DNA from: Pseudomonas sp. DNDY-54
Lineage (GTDB): Bacteria > Pseudomonadota > Gammaproteobacteria > Pseudomonadales > Pseudomonadaceae
DNA: 64,000 nucleotides
Assembly (NCBI RefSeq): GCF_019880365.1
Contig: NZ_CP082271.1
Span: forward strand, 1,054,001 to 1,118,000
Direction of reading: 5' to 3'
The notes below the pieces were generated by a model. It was not told the DNA's origin. It did no database searches and worked only from the letters and a program-made list of their open reading frames with translations. A program made the position numbers and the translations under genes. This document shows positions 53,274 to 61,682 of this stretch, piece by piece; position 1 is the first letter of the stretch; each line of letters begins with the position of its first letter.

Positions 53274-54038
53274 ATGAACGAACAGTTGCAGCCTTTGAAA
53301 AAGCCGACACGAAACGGCAAGGCCCGTACCGGGACCCAGGACGACATCGTTTACGCGCATATCTTCGACGCCATTCTCGAGCAACGCCTGGCGCCGGGCA
53401 CCAAGCTCAGCGAAGAAGCACTGGGCGAGATCTTCGGTGTCAGCCGCACCATCATTCGCCGCGCGCTATCGCGTTTGGCTCATGAAGGGGTTGTGTTATT
53501 GCGCCCGAATCGCGGCGCGGTGGTGGCCAGCCCCAGCGTCGAAGAAGCCCGGCAAATCTTCTTTGCCAGGCGAATGGTTGAGCGCGCCATCACCGAACTC
53601 GCGGTCCTGCACGCGACTGCTGAGCAGTTGGCGGAGCTGCGGCAAATGGTGACTGACGAGCAGGATTGCTTCGCTCGCGGCGATCGCGGCGCCGGTATTC
53701 GCCTGTCTGGCGAATTTCACCTGAAGCTGGCCGAGGCGGCGAAGAACGCGCCGTTGGTGAGCTTCCAGCGCAGCCTCGTTTCGCAGACCTCGCTGATCAT
53801 CGCTCAGTACGAGAGTGGCAACCGCTCGCATTGCTCGTTCGACGAACATAACGAGCTCATCGATGCCATCTCCGCGCGCGACAGCGATAAAGCTGTCAGC
53901 CTGATGATGCACCACATGGATCACATCGACAGCAAGCTCAACCTGGATGAAGACAGCGCGTCGGATGACCTGCACGCCGTCTTCTCGCACATCGTCCAAG
54001 GCCAGAAAAAACTGCGCCCGACCAGTCGCAAGGGGTGA
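53274..54038 (+). CDS. GntR-family regulator (FadR/FCD type) of purine catabolism
   Basis: A 254-residue protein. A basic N-terminal extension (about 1-22) precedes the winged HTH (AHIFDAILEQRLAPGTKLSEEALGEIFGVSRTIIRRALSRLAHEGVV). The FCD effector domain (about 100-225) has metal-site candidates in SGEFHLKLAEAA, FDEHNELIDAI and MMHHMDHID. No gene of the pathway other than the permeases and enzymes around it is nearby, and five matching palindromes precede purine genes, so it is the best candidate to bind TTGTRYACAA. Effector unknown; an allantoin or urate derivative is plausible. Confidence 0.88.
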   Translation: MNEQLQPLKKPTRNGKARTGTQDDIVYAHIFDAILEQRLAPGTKLSEEALGEIFGVSRTIIRRALSRLAHEGVVLLRPNRGAVVASPSVEEARQIFFARRMVERAITELAVLHATAEQLAELRQMVTDEQDCFARGDRGAGIRLSGEFHLKLAEAAKNAPLVSFQRSLVSQTSLIIAQYESGNRSHCSFDEHNELIDAISARDSDKAVSLMMHHMDHIDSKLNLDEDSASDDLHAVFSHIVQGQKKLRPTSRKG

Positions 54039-54090
54039 TCGGTCAGCCTTAGCTGTTCCACATGGCTGACTGAGCCAGCCGTTGCGTTTA

Positions 54091-55084
54091 GTTAGGTAGG
54101 TGGGGTGAGGCTGCGGATCTTGTCCCGGCACAAACCTTCGCAGCGTGGTCGTCAAATCCAGATGGCTTCAGTTAGGTAGGGTGGGCTTCAGCCCGCCAGA
54201 TCATCCTCGCCCCGTCGCGGTGGGCTGAAGCCCACCCTACAACGAAAGTAAGCCGGCGACATGGCTGCCGGCATGCAGATAGGAAGCCCACCGAATCCCG
54301 TTCAGCGCACCACGCCGTATCGGACTCTGCGTTACACAGCGGCGGCCCAGACTTTCTGCCGCACCGAGACGCCTGCGGCTAAGGCTCTTCCACCCCGCGA
54401 TATGCCAAGCCTTATCGGTTAGGTAGGGTGGGCTTTAGCCCACCAAGGGGTCTGCGCTCCGTCGCGGTGGGCTGAAGCCCACCCTACAACGGGTAAGCCG
54501 GGGACATGGCTGCCGACGTGCGGATTGGCAGCTCACCGAAATCCGTTCAGCGCACCACGTCGTATCGGACTCTGCGTTACACAGCGGTGGCCCAGACTTT
54601 CTGCCGCAATGAGACGCCTGCGGCTAAGGCTCTTCCACCCCGCGATATGCCAAGCCTTATCAGTTAGGTAGGGTGGGCTTTAGCCCACCAAGGGGTCTGC
54701 GCTGCGTCGCGGTGGGCTGAAGCCCACCCTACAACGGGTAAGCCGGGATATGGCTGCCGACACGCGGATAGGCAGCCCACCGAATCCCGTTCAGCGCACC
54801 ACGTCGTATCGGACTCTGCGTTACACAGCGGTGGCCCAGACTTTCTGCCGCACCGAGACGCCTGCGGCTAAGGCTCTTCCACCCCGCAGCAATGCCAAGC
54901 CTTATCAGTTAGGTAGGGTGGGCTTCAGCCCACCAAGGGGGCTCCGCTCCGTCGCAGTGGGCTGAAGCCCACCCTACAATGAATGTAAGCCGGGGACATG
55001 GCTGCCGACGTGCGGATTGGCAGTCCACCGAATTCCGTTCAGCGCAACACGCCGTCTCGGACTTAGCGTTACACAGCGGCGGCT
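54091..55084. repeat. Tandem ~245-bp repeats with REP palindromes and copies of the guaD 3' end
   Basis: Units begin GTTAGGTAGGGTGGG at 54171, 54418, 54663 and 54908 (spacing 247, 245, 245); a degenerate start is at 54091. Each unit has two opposed REP palindromes, a middle stretch (GTAAGCCGG...ACATGGCTGCCG), then ACTCTGCGTTACACAGCGG and GCACCGAGACGCCTGCGGC. The last part aligns with the end of guaD; in the fourth unit the equivalent position (55099) is the gene itself. No protein is encoded. Confidence 0.9.
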
Positions 55085-56389
55085 TTAGGCTTTGCGGTGC
55101 ACCGAGACGCCGGCGGCGTAGGTTTCTTTTACCGCCCGGTCATCACCCAGAATCATCAGGGCGAAGAGCTTTTCCTGCAGCGTCGTGGCCTGGCTCAGGC
55201 GATAGTTGATCAGGGGCGTTGCCTTGTAGTCGAGCACGACGAAGTCGGCGTCCTTGCCTGGCTTCAGGTTGCCGATCTTGTCGTCGAGATACAGCGCCCG
55301 CGCACCGCCCAGGGTCGCCAGGTACAGCGCCTTGAACGCGTCGAGCTTCTGCCCCTGCAACTGCAGCACCTTGTAGGCCTCGTTGAGGCTTTGCAGTTGC
55401 GAGAAGCTGGTGCCGCCGCCGACATCCGTGCCCAGGCCCACCCGTACGCCGTAGCCTTCCACCTTGGCCAGGTCGAACAAACCACTGCCGAGAAACAGGT
55501 TGGAGGTGGGGCAAAAGGCGACTGCCGAACCCGTCTCGCCGAGGCGCTTGCACTCGTCATCGCACAGGTGGACCCCGTGGGCAAATACCGAGCGTGCGCC
55601 GATCAGGCCGTAGTGGTCGTAGACGTCCAGATAGCCCTTACGCTCCGGGAACAACTCCTTGACCCACTCGACCTCCTGCTTGTTCTCGGAGATATGGGTG
55701 TGCATGTACAGGTCCGGAAATTCAGCGAACAGCTTGCCGGCGAGGGTCAGTTGCGCCGGCGTGCTGGTCGGCGCGAAGCGCGGAGTGACGGCGTAGTGCA
55801 GGCGACCCTTGCCGTGCCAGCGCTCGATCAGTTCCTTGCTGTCGATGTAGCCGGACTCGGCCGTGTCGGTGAGGAAGTCCGGCGCGTTGCGGTCCATCAA
55901 AACCTTACCGGCGATCATCCGCAGGTTGAGCTTTTCCGCCGCTTCGAAGAAGGCATCCACCGATTGCTTGTGCACCGTGCCGAACACCAGCGCCGTGGTG
56001 GTGCCGTTGCGCAGTAACTCGCCGAGGAACAGATCGGCCTGCTCGCGAGCGTGGGCCATGTCACTGAAGCGTCCTTCGTTGGGAAAGGTGTAGGTTTCCA
56101 GCCAGTCCAGCAGTTGCGCGCCGTAGGAGCCGATCACGCCGACCTGCGGGTAATGGATGTGGGTATCGATGAAGCCTGGGGTGATTAGCGCGTCAGGGTA
56201 CTCGACCACTTCGGTGTCGGCTTTCAGGGTTGGAAGCAGGTCAGCAGCATTGCCGATCTGGGCGATCTTGCCGTCCTCGACAACCAGCAGCCCGTCTTCG
56301 AAATATTCGTTAGATTGCTCAATGCCCACCTCACGAGGGTCGGCAAGGCAGTGGAGCAGGGCGGCACGGTAGGCTTTAGCTTGGGACAT
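55085..56389 (-). CDS. guaD: Guanine deaminase
   Basis: It converts guanine to xanthine. 434 residues, amidohydrolase family. Zinc ligands: DTHIHYPQVG, HTHISENKQEVEW, FAHGVHLCDDE and GLGTDVGGGTSFSQL; CPTSNLFLGSGLF is typical of GuaD. Short N-terminal and C-terminal beta domains (LVVEDGKIAQIG; LKPGKDADFVVLDYKATPLI). Full length. The last ~60 bases of its gene recur, diverged, in the tandem units downstream. It follows xdhC in the same direction. Confidence 0.96.
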   Translation of the reverse strand: MSQAKAYRAALLHCLADPREVGIEQSNEYFEDGLLVVEDGKIAQIGNAADLLPTLKADTEVVEYPDALITPGFIDTHIHYPQVGVIGSYGAQLLDWLETYTFPNEGRFSDMAHAREQADLFLGELLRNGTTTALVFGTVHKQSVDAFFEAAEKLNLRMIAGKVLMDRNAPDFLTDTAESGYIDSKELIERWHGKGRLHYAVTPRFAPTSTPAQLTLAGKLFAEFPDLYMHTHISENKQEVEWVKELFPERKGYLDVYDHYGLIGARSVFAHGVHLCDDECKRLGETGSAVAFCPTSNLFLGSGLFDLAKVEGYGVRVGLGTDVGGGTSFSQLQSLNEAYKVLQLQGQKLDAFKALYLATLGGARALYLDDKIGNLKPGKDADFVVLDYKATPLINYRLSQATTLQEKLFALMILGDDRAVKETYAAGVSVHRKA

Positions 56390-56466
56390 GGTGGTTCTCA
56401 GAATCGATGTGTATGTGTAGTCCGCCCGGTATCAAGAGATGATTCCGAAGGCTCGGGTTCTATTCG

Positions 56467-56540
56467 TAGGAGCCAGCTTGCTGGCGAAGCTTTAGATTGA
56501 GTCCATTCGCGAGCAAGCTCGCTCCTACAGCACCGTCGCG
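56467..56540. repeat. Pair of REP elements of the common Pseudomonas type
   Basis: TCGTAGGAGCCAGCTTGCTGGCGAA and, inverted about 30 bases on, TTCGCGAGCAAGCTCGCTCCTACAG flank a short AT-richer spacer between xdhC and guaD. This family differs from the GTAGGGTGGGC one. Confidence 0.85.
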
Positions 56541-56567
56541 CGCCGCGAGCTGATGCCTTGATGCAGT

Positions 56568-57416
56568 TCAACCCGCCTGCGAGCGGCGCGATGCTGGTAC
56601 AAGCATGGGCACCGGCTTTTCACCGTCGACGGTCTTTTCACCGAAGTTGGCGTTGTAGGTGGCGATCACTTCCCCGGCAATGGACACGGCAATCTCGATC
56701 GGCAATTTGCCCTTCACGTCGGCAATACCCATCGGGCAGCGCATGCGTTGCACCGTTTCCGGTTGGAAGCCGCGGTCGCGCAAGCGGTGTTCGAATTTGG
56801 CGCGTTTGCTCTTCGAACCGATCAGCCCGTAATAGGTAAAATCGTTGCGTTTGAGGATGGCCGCGGTCAGTTCGAGGTCGAGCTGGTGATTGTGGGTCAT
56901 GACGATGAAGTAACTGCCGGCAGGCATGTTTTCCACCTCGTCTACCACGTCGTCATTGACGACCTTTTCCACCCCGGCAGGAATCTGGGCCGGAAATTCG
57001 TTTTCACGCGAATCGATCCAGCGCACCTTGCACGGCAGGCTGGCCAGCAGCGGCACCAGCGCGCGCCCGACATGCCCGGCACCGAACACGGCGATATGCG
57101 CCTGCGGCTGGCCCATGGGTTCGAACAAGAGCACGGTGGCGCCTCCGCAGCATTGGCCCAGGCTCGCGCCAAGGGAAAAGCGCTCCAGACGGGTATTGCG
57201 GCAGCGGTTTTCCAGCATCTCGCGGGCAATCTCTTGCGCCTTGTATTCCAGGTGGCCGCCGCCGATGGTGTCGTACAGCCGCTCACGGCTGACGACCATC
57301 TTCGAGCCGGCGTTGCGTGGCGTTGAGCCACGCTCCTCGATGATGGTCACCAGCACGCAGGGTTCGCCCTGTTGCTGTAGGTCCGCGAGTGCGTCGATCC
57401 AGGCCGTGTTGCTCAT
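56568..57416 (-). CDS. xdhC: Xanthine dehydrogenase accessory protein XdhC
   Basis: It binds molybdenum cofactor, promotes its sulfuration and inserts it into XdhB. 282 residues from ATG 57416 (GAGGGA 8 bases before). N-terminal XdhC/CoxI part: GEPCVLVTIIEERGSTPRNAGSKM, GGGHLEYKA, LGQCCGGAT. C-terminal Rossmann part: AVFGAGHVGRALVPLL and GLIGSKSKRAKFEHRLRDRG. It follows xdhB after a REP-filled gap of 187 bases. Confidence 0.95.
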   Translation of the reverse strand: MSNTAWIDALADLQQQGEPCVLVTIIEERGSTPRNAGSKMVVSRERLYDTIGGGHLEYKAQEIAREMLENRCRNTRLERFSLGASLGQCCGGATVLLFEPMGQPQAHIAVFGAGHVGRALVPLLASLPCKVRWIDSRENEFPAQIPAGVEKVVNDDVVDEVENMPAGSYFIVMTHNHQLDLELTAAILKRNDFTYYGLIGSKSKRAKFEHRLRDRGFQPETVQRMRCPMGIADVKGKLPIEIAVSIAGEVIATYNANFGEKTVDGEKPVPMLVPASRRSQAG

Positions 57417-57480
57417 GGTTTTGTCCCTCGAAGGTGAAAGATGCACCACGCGTCTTCCACCGAAACGATCATGTAATACC

Positions 57481-57600
57481 CGGTGGGCTAAAGCCCACCC
57501 TACACCTGGCCTCGGCTTCCCTCGTAGGGTGGGCTTTAGCCCACCAACGAGGTTTTGCCTATTGGTGTACTGAAGCGGAGCGCCGCCCAGCCCACCCTAC
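57481..57600. repeat. REP-like palindromes between xdhB and xdhC
   Basis: Two opposed GGTGGGCTAAAGCCCACC-type palindromes (57481-57502 and 57523-57545) and a truncated third arm (57588-57600) touching the end of xdhB. Confidence 0.88.
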
Positions 57601-57603
57601 AAA

Positions 57604-59994
57604 TTAGGCCGGCGTGGTTTCCGCTGTTGCGACTGCATTAGTAGTCCGCTTCAACGTGCGCATCTGCTCCACACCCCAGAGCACCCGCTCGGGCGTCGCT
57701 GGCGCGTCGATCTTCGGTTGGGCCTTGTAGTCAGCCAGGCTCGCCACGGCATCCTTGATCGCGCACCAGACCGAAATCCCGAGCATGAACGGAGGCTCGC
57801 CGACGGCTTTGGAATGGAACACCGTGTCCTCGGGGTTCTTGCGGTTCTCCACCAGCTTGACCCGCAGATCCAGCGGCATGTCCGCCACCGCCGGTACTTT
57901 GTAGCTCGCCGGGCCGCTGGTCATCAGCTTGCCCTTGTCGTTCCAGACCAGCTCTTCCATGGTCAGCCAGCCCATGCCCTGGACGAAGCCACCTTCGACC
58001 TGGCCGATGTCGATGGCCGGATTCAGCGAGGCGCCGACGTCATGCAGGATGTCGCTGCGCAGCATCTTGTACTCGCCGGTCAGGGTGTCGACGATCACTT
58101 CCGAACAGGCCGCACCATAGGCGAAGTAGTAGAACGGTCGACCGCGCGCCAGGCTGCGGTCGTAGTAGATTTTCGGCGTGCGATAGAAGCCTGTGGACGA
58201 CAACGACACCTGACCGAAATAGGCCTGCTGAATCAGCTCGTCAAAGGACACGTACTCGTCGCGAATGCGTACCTGGCCATTCCTGAACTCCACATCTTCT
58301 TCGGTCACTTGGTAGTGCCGGGCGGCGAATTCGATCAGGCGCTGCTTGATGGTCTGCGCCGCGTTCTGGGCCGCCTTGCCGTTGAGGTCGGTGCCACTGG
58401 AAGCGGCGGTCGGTGAGGTGTTCGGCACCTTGTCGGTATTGGTGGCGGTGATCTGGATGCGGCCAATGTCGACCTGGAACACCTCAGCCACCACCTGGGC
58501 CACCTTGGTGTTCAGGCCCTGGCCCATCTCGGTGCCGCCGTGGTTCAGGTGGATGCTGCCGTCGGTATAGACGTGTACCAGCGCGCCGCCCTGGTTGAGA
58601 AAGCTGGCGGTAAAGCTGATGCCGAACTTCACCGGCGTCAGCGCCAGGCCTTTTTTCAGGATCGGGCTCTTGGCGTTGAATACGCGGATCTCTTCGCGAC
58701 GGCGGGCGTACTCGCTGCTGGCTTCAAGCTCGGCTGTCATCTCATCGAGCATGTTGTGCTCGACGGTCTGGTAGTAGGGCGTAACGTTGCGCTCGGTCTT
58801 GCCGTAGTAGTTGCGCTTGCGCACCTCCAGCGGGTCTTTGCCGAGCTGGCGTGCCACCGCGTCCATGATCTCCTCAATGGCGACCATGCCTTGCGGGCCA
58901 CCAAAGCCGCGGTAAGCGGTATTGGAGGCGAGGTTGGTCTTGCAGCGATGGCCATTGATGGTCGCGTCGCCCAGGTAATAGGCGTTGTCGGAGTGGAACA
59001 TGGCGCGGTCGACAATGGAACCGGACAGGTCCGGTGAGTAACCGCAGTTACCGGCCAGGTCGATCTCGATGCCGTGCAACAGGCCATCGTCATCGAAGCC
59101 AACGTCGTACTCGACGTAGAACGGATGACGCTTGCCAGTCATGGTCATGTCTTCCATGCGAGGCAGACGCATCTTGGTCGGGCGGCCGGTGAGGTGTGCG
59201 ATCACCGCGCACATGCACGCCGGTCCTGCAGCCTGGGTTTCCTTGCCGCCGAAGCCACCGCCCATGCGACGCATGTCGATGACGATCTTGTTCATCGAGA
59301 CGCCGAGCACTTCTGCAACCAGCTTCTGTACCTCGGTGGGGTTCTGCGTCGAGGTGTAGACGATCATGCCGCCGTCTTCGCTGGGCATGACCGAGGACAC
59401 CTGCGTTTCCAGGTAGAAGTGCTCCTGCCCGCCGATGTGCAGCGAACCCTGCAGCCGACGCGGTGCGCTGGCCAGGGCAGTGGCCGAGTCGCCGCGCTTG
59501 TGGGTGTGGCTGTCGAGCACGAAATGCTTCTTGCGCAGCGCATCGACCACGTCGATCACCGGCTCCAGGTCTTCGTATTCGATGATCGCGGCCATGGCCG
59601 CCTTGCGCGCGGTTTCCAGGCTGTCGGCGGCGACGGCAATCGCCGGCTGACCGACGTATTCGACCTTGCCGTCGGCCAGCAGCGGATCACCGGGCATAAC
59701 GGCGCCAATGTCCAACTGGCCAGGAACGTCCTTGGCGGTAATGGCGATGGCGACACCTGGCACGTCATAGCAGGGGCTGGTATCGATACTGGCGATGCGA
59801 GCATGCGCACGATCGCTCATACGCGCATACACGTGCAGCTGGTTGGGGAATTCCAGCCGGTCATCGACGTATACCGCTTCGCCGGTGACATGCTTGGGCG
59901 CGCTGTCGTGCTTGACGCTGCGACCGACGCCAGTGACCAGATCCTGAGTGAACATGGCGGCAAGTTCTTCCTGAGTTTTGGTTGGCTTATGCAT
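57604..59994 (-). CDS. xdhB: Xanthine dehydrogenase, molybdopterin-binding subunit
   Basis: It oxidises hypoxanthine to xanthine and xanthine to urate at a Mo centre. 796 residues from ATG 59994, which overlaps the xdhA stop by 8 bases. Cofactor and substrate motifs: GQEHFYLETQ, RMGGGFGGKETQAAG, AYRGFGGPQGM, GGTEMGQGLNTKVAQV, SSGTDLNGKAAQ and the catalytic-Glu region VGEPPFMLGISVW. Length agrees with bacterial XdhB (about 780-800). Confidence 0.97.
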   Translation of the reverse strand: MHKPTKTQEELAAMFTQDLVTGVGRSVKHDSAPKHVTGEAVYVDDRLEFPNQLHVYARMSDRAHARIASIDTSPCYDVPGVAIAITAKDVPGQLDIGAVMPGDPLLADGKVEYVGQPAIAVAADSLETARKAAMAAIIEYEDLEPVIDVVDALRKKHFVLDSHTHKRGDSATALASAPRRLQGSLHIGGQEHFYLETQVSSVMPSEDGGMIVYTSTQNPTEVQKLVAEVLGVSMNKIVIDMRRMGGGFGGKETQAAGPACMCAVIAHLTGRPTKMRLPRMEDMTMTGKRHPFYVEYDVGFDDDGLLHGIEIDLAGNCGYSPDLSGSIVDRAMFHSDNAYYLGDATINGHRCKTNLASNTAYRGFGGPQGMVAIEEIMDAVARQLGKDPLEVRKRNYYGKTERNVTPYYQTVEHNMLDEMTAELEASSEYARRREEIRVFNAKSPILKKGLALTPVKFGISFTASFLNQGGALVHVYTDGSIHLNHGGTEMGQGLNTKVAQVVAEVFQVDIGRIQITATNTDKVPNTSPTAASSGTDLNGKAAQNAAQTIKQRLIEFAARHYQVTEEDVEFRNGQVRIRDEYVSFDELIQQAYFGQVSLSSTGFYRTPKIYYDRSLARGRPFYYFAYGAACSEVIVDTLTGEYKMLRSDILHDVGASLNPAIDIGQVEGGFVQGMGWLTMEELVWNDKGKLMTSGPASYKVPAVADMPLDLRVKLVENRKNPEDTVFHSKAVGEPPFMLGISVWCAIKDAVASLADYKAQPKIDAPATPERVLWGVEQMRTLKRTTNAVATAETTPA

Positions 59995-61426
59995 AGGAAG
60001 TGACCCTCGTTTCATAGGTCGGCGCTTGTTGCTCGTGGAAGCATTTGCGCAGCAGGTTCTGTGCGACCAGCAGGCGGTACTCGCGGCTGGCACGGAAGTC
60101 GGTCAGCGGCGTGAAGTCTTTTTCCAGCGCCTCGCAGGCCTTTTCGATGGTGTCGGCGTTGAACGGCGCGCCGATCAGTGCTCGTTCACAAGCAGCCGCG
60201 CGTTTCGGGATGGCGGCCATACCGCCGAAGGCGAGGCGGGCATCTTCGATGATTCCGTTCTCGAGCTTTAGATCGAACGCGGCGCAGACGGCGGAGATGT
60301 CGTCGTCCAGGCGTTTGGAGACCTTGTAGGCGCGGAACACCCGATTGGTCTGGGCACGCGGCACGATGATTTTTTCGATGAACTCGCCCTGTTCACGGGC
60401 GGTGACCTTGTAGTCGATGAAGTAGTCCTGCAGCAGCAGAGTGCGGCTGTTGCCACCCTTGCGCAGCACCACTTGAGCACCCAAGGCGATCAGCAGCGGT
60501 GGCGAGTCGCCGATGGGCGAGGCGTTGCCGATGTTGCCGCCCAGGGTGCCCTGGTTGCGGATCTGCAGCGAGGCGAAGCGATGCAGCAGTTCGCCGAAGT
60601 CCGGATATTCGGTGGCCAGTGCTTCGTAGCAATCGGTTAGCGCAGTGGCGGCGCCGATCTCGATGCTGGTATCGGTGATCTCCACTTTTTTCATTTCGGC
60701 GATATGCCCGACGTAGATCATCGCCGGCAGTTCGCGGTGAAATTGGGTGACTTCCAACGCGAGGTCGGTGCCGCCGGCGAGCAGGCGTGCGTCGGGGTTG
60801 GCGCTGTAGATCTCGGCGAGGTCGCCCACCGTCAATGGGGACAGGCAACGCTTGTCCCCGCTGTTCAATTCAGCAGTTTCACGCGGCTCGATGGCTTTCA
60901 GTTGGGCGATGGTCTCGGCTTCACGGGCATCGAACTGGTCTGGCTGCTTACCGCAGCAGGCCTGTTCGGCGGCTTCAAGAATTGGGCGGTAACCGGTGCA
61001 ACGGCAGAGGTTGCCGGCCAGGGCTTCATGGGTGTCAGCCTTGTCGTAACCGTCTGCCGACTTCTGCAGGGCGAACAGGCTCATGACAAATCCGGGCGTG
61101 CAGAAACCGCACTGCGAGCCGTGGCAATCGACCATCGCCTGCTGAACGCTGTGTAGTTGGCCTTGATGCTTGAGGTCTTCGACGGTGATGAGCTGCTTGC
61201 CGTGCAGCGCGGAGACGAAGGTCAGACAGGAATTGAGCGTGCGGTAGCGCAGCTTTTCTCCGTCCAGCTCTCCGACTACGACGGTGCAGGCGCCGCAATC
61301 GCCAGAGGCGCATCCTTCTTTGGTGCCAGGCTTGCCGCGATATTCGCGCAGGTATTCCAGCACGGTGGTATTCGGATCGAGTGTCTGCTCACGGCGCAGT
61401 TCTCGATTGAGAAGAAACTGGATCAA
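59987..61426 (-). CDS. xdhA: Xanthine dehydrogenase, FeS/FAD subunit
   Basis: It accepts electrons from XdhB and passes them to NAD+. 479 residues from a TTG start at 61426 with a perfect GGAGG seven bases before. N-terminal plant-type 2Fe-2S (EGCASGDCGACTVVVG), second 2Fe-2S domain (CGFCTPGFVMSL, NLCRCTGYRPI), then the FAD domain (LLAGGTDLALEV, QIRNQGTLGGNIGNASPIGD). First gene of xdhA-xdhB-xdhC-guaD. Two RutR-like boxes lie 55-93 bases upstream. Confidence 0.97.
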   Translation of the reverse strand: MIQFLLNRELRREQTLDPNTTVLEYLREYRGKPGTKEGCASGDCGACTVVVGELDGEKLRYRTLNSCLTFVSALHGKQLITVEDLKHQGQLHSVQQAMVDCHGSQCGFCTPGFVMSLFALQKSADGYDKADTHEALAGNLCRCTGYRPILEAAEQACCGKQPDQFDAREAETIAQLKAIEPRETAELNSGDKRCLSPLTVGDLAEIYSANPDARLLAGGTDLALEVTQFHRELPAMIYVGHIAEMKKVEITDTSIEIGAATALTDCYEALATEYPDFGELLHRFASLQIRNQGTLGGNIGNASPIGDSPPLLIALGAQVVLRKGGNSRTLLLQDYFIDYKVTAREQGEFIEKIIVPRAQTNRVFRAYKVSKRLDDDISAVCAAFDLKLENGIIEDARLAFGGMAAIPKRAAACERALIGAPFNADTIEKACEALEKDFTPLTDFRASREYRLLVAQNLLRKCFHEQQAPTYETRVTSYA

Positions 61427-61480
61427 GGCGGGCCTCCGGGCGTTTTTGTTCTGGGCTCTGGCGGGGGAAATTAGCCTTAT

Positions 61481-61496
61481 CTGACTTTTCGGTCAA
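61481..61496. promoter_or_regulatory. RutR-like operator 1 before xdhA
   Basis: Read on the minus strand it is TTGACCGAAAAGTCAG: TTGACC, a four-base spacer and AGTCAG. It shares TTGACCGAAA with the site at 52998. Confidence 0.5.
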
Positions 61497-61503
61497 TAAA
61501 TAC

Positions 61504-61519
61504 TTGACCCAAAAGTCAA
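61504..61519. promoter_or_regulatory. RutR-like operator 2 before xdhA
   Basis: TTGACCCAAAAGTCAA, a near-perfect palindrome of the same type, 23 bases (about two helical turns) from operator 1. Confidence 0.5.
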
Positions 61520-61682
61520 CGCGTCAAGCGGACGCACTTTTCCCAGCAATAGCCAGGCCATGGCAGATGCCACCGCTTTGAGTATGGTTCAGGAAAATGA
61601 TCAGATCACGATGGATACGCCGCAGCGAAAAGCCTCTCACTGCGACGCATGCACCAGGTGGTTTTTGCGGCGATTCAGGTCG

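Noticed and set aside
54171..55084. CRISPR array
   Set aside because: Units are about 245 bases with internal palindromes, not 25-40 base repeats with unique spacers, and there are no cas genes.
54750..55209. Small open frames in the tandem repeat block
   Set aside because: They recur with each unit and end in REP palindromes; they are by-products of the repeats.
57718..60003. Plus-strand frames of 165-309 codons opposite xdhB
   Set aside because: They mirror codon periodicity of xdhB and lack any start signal or recognisable motif.
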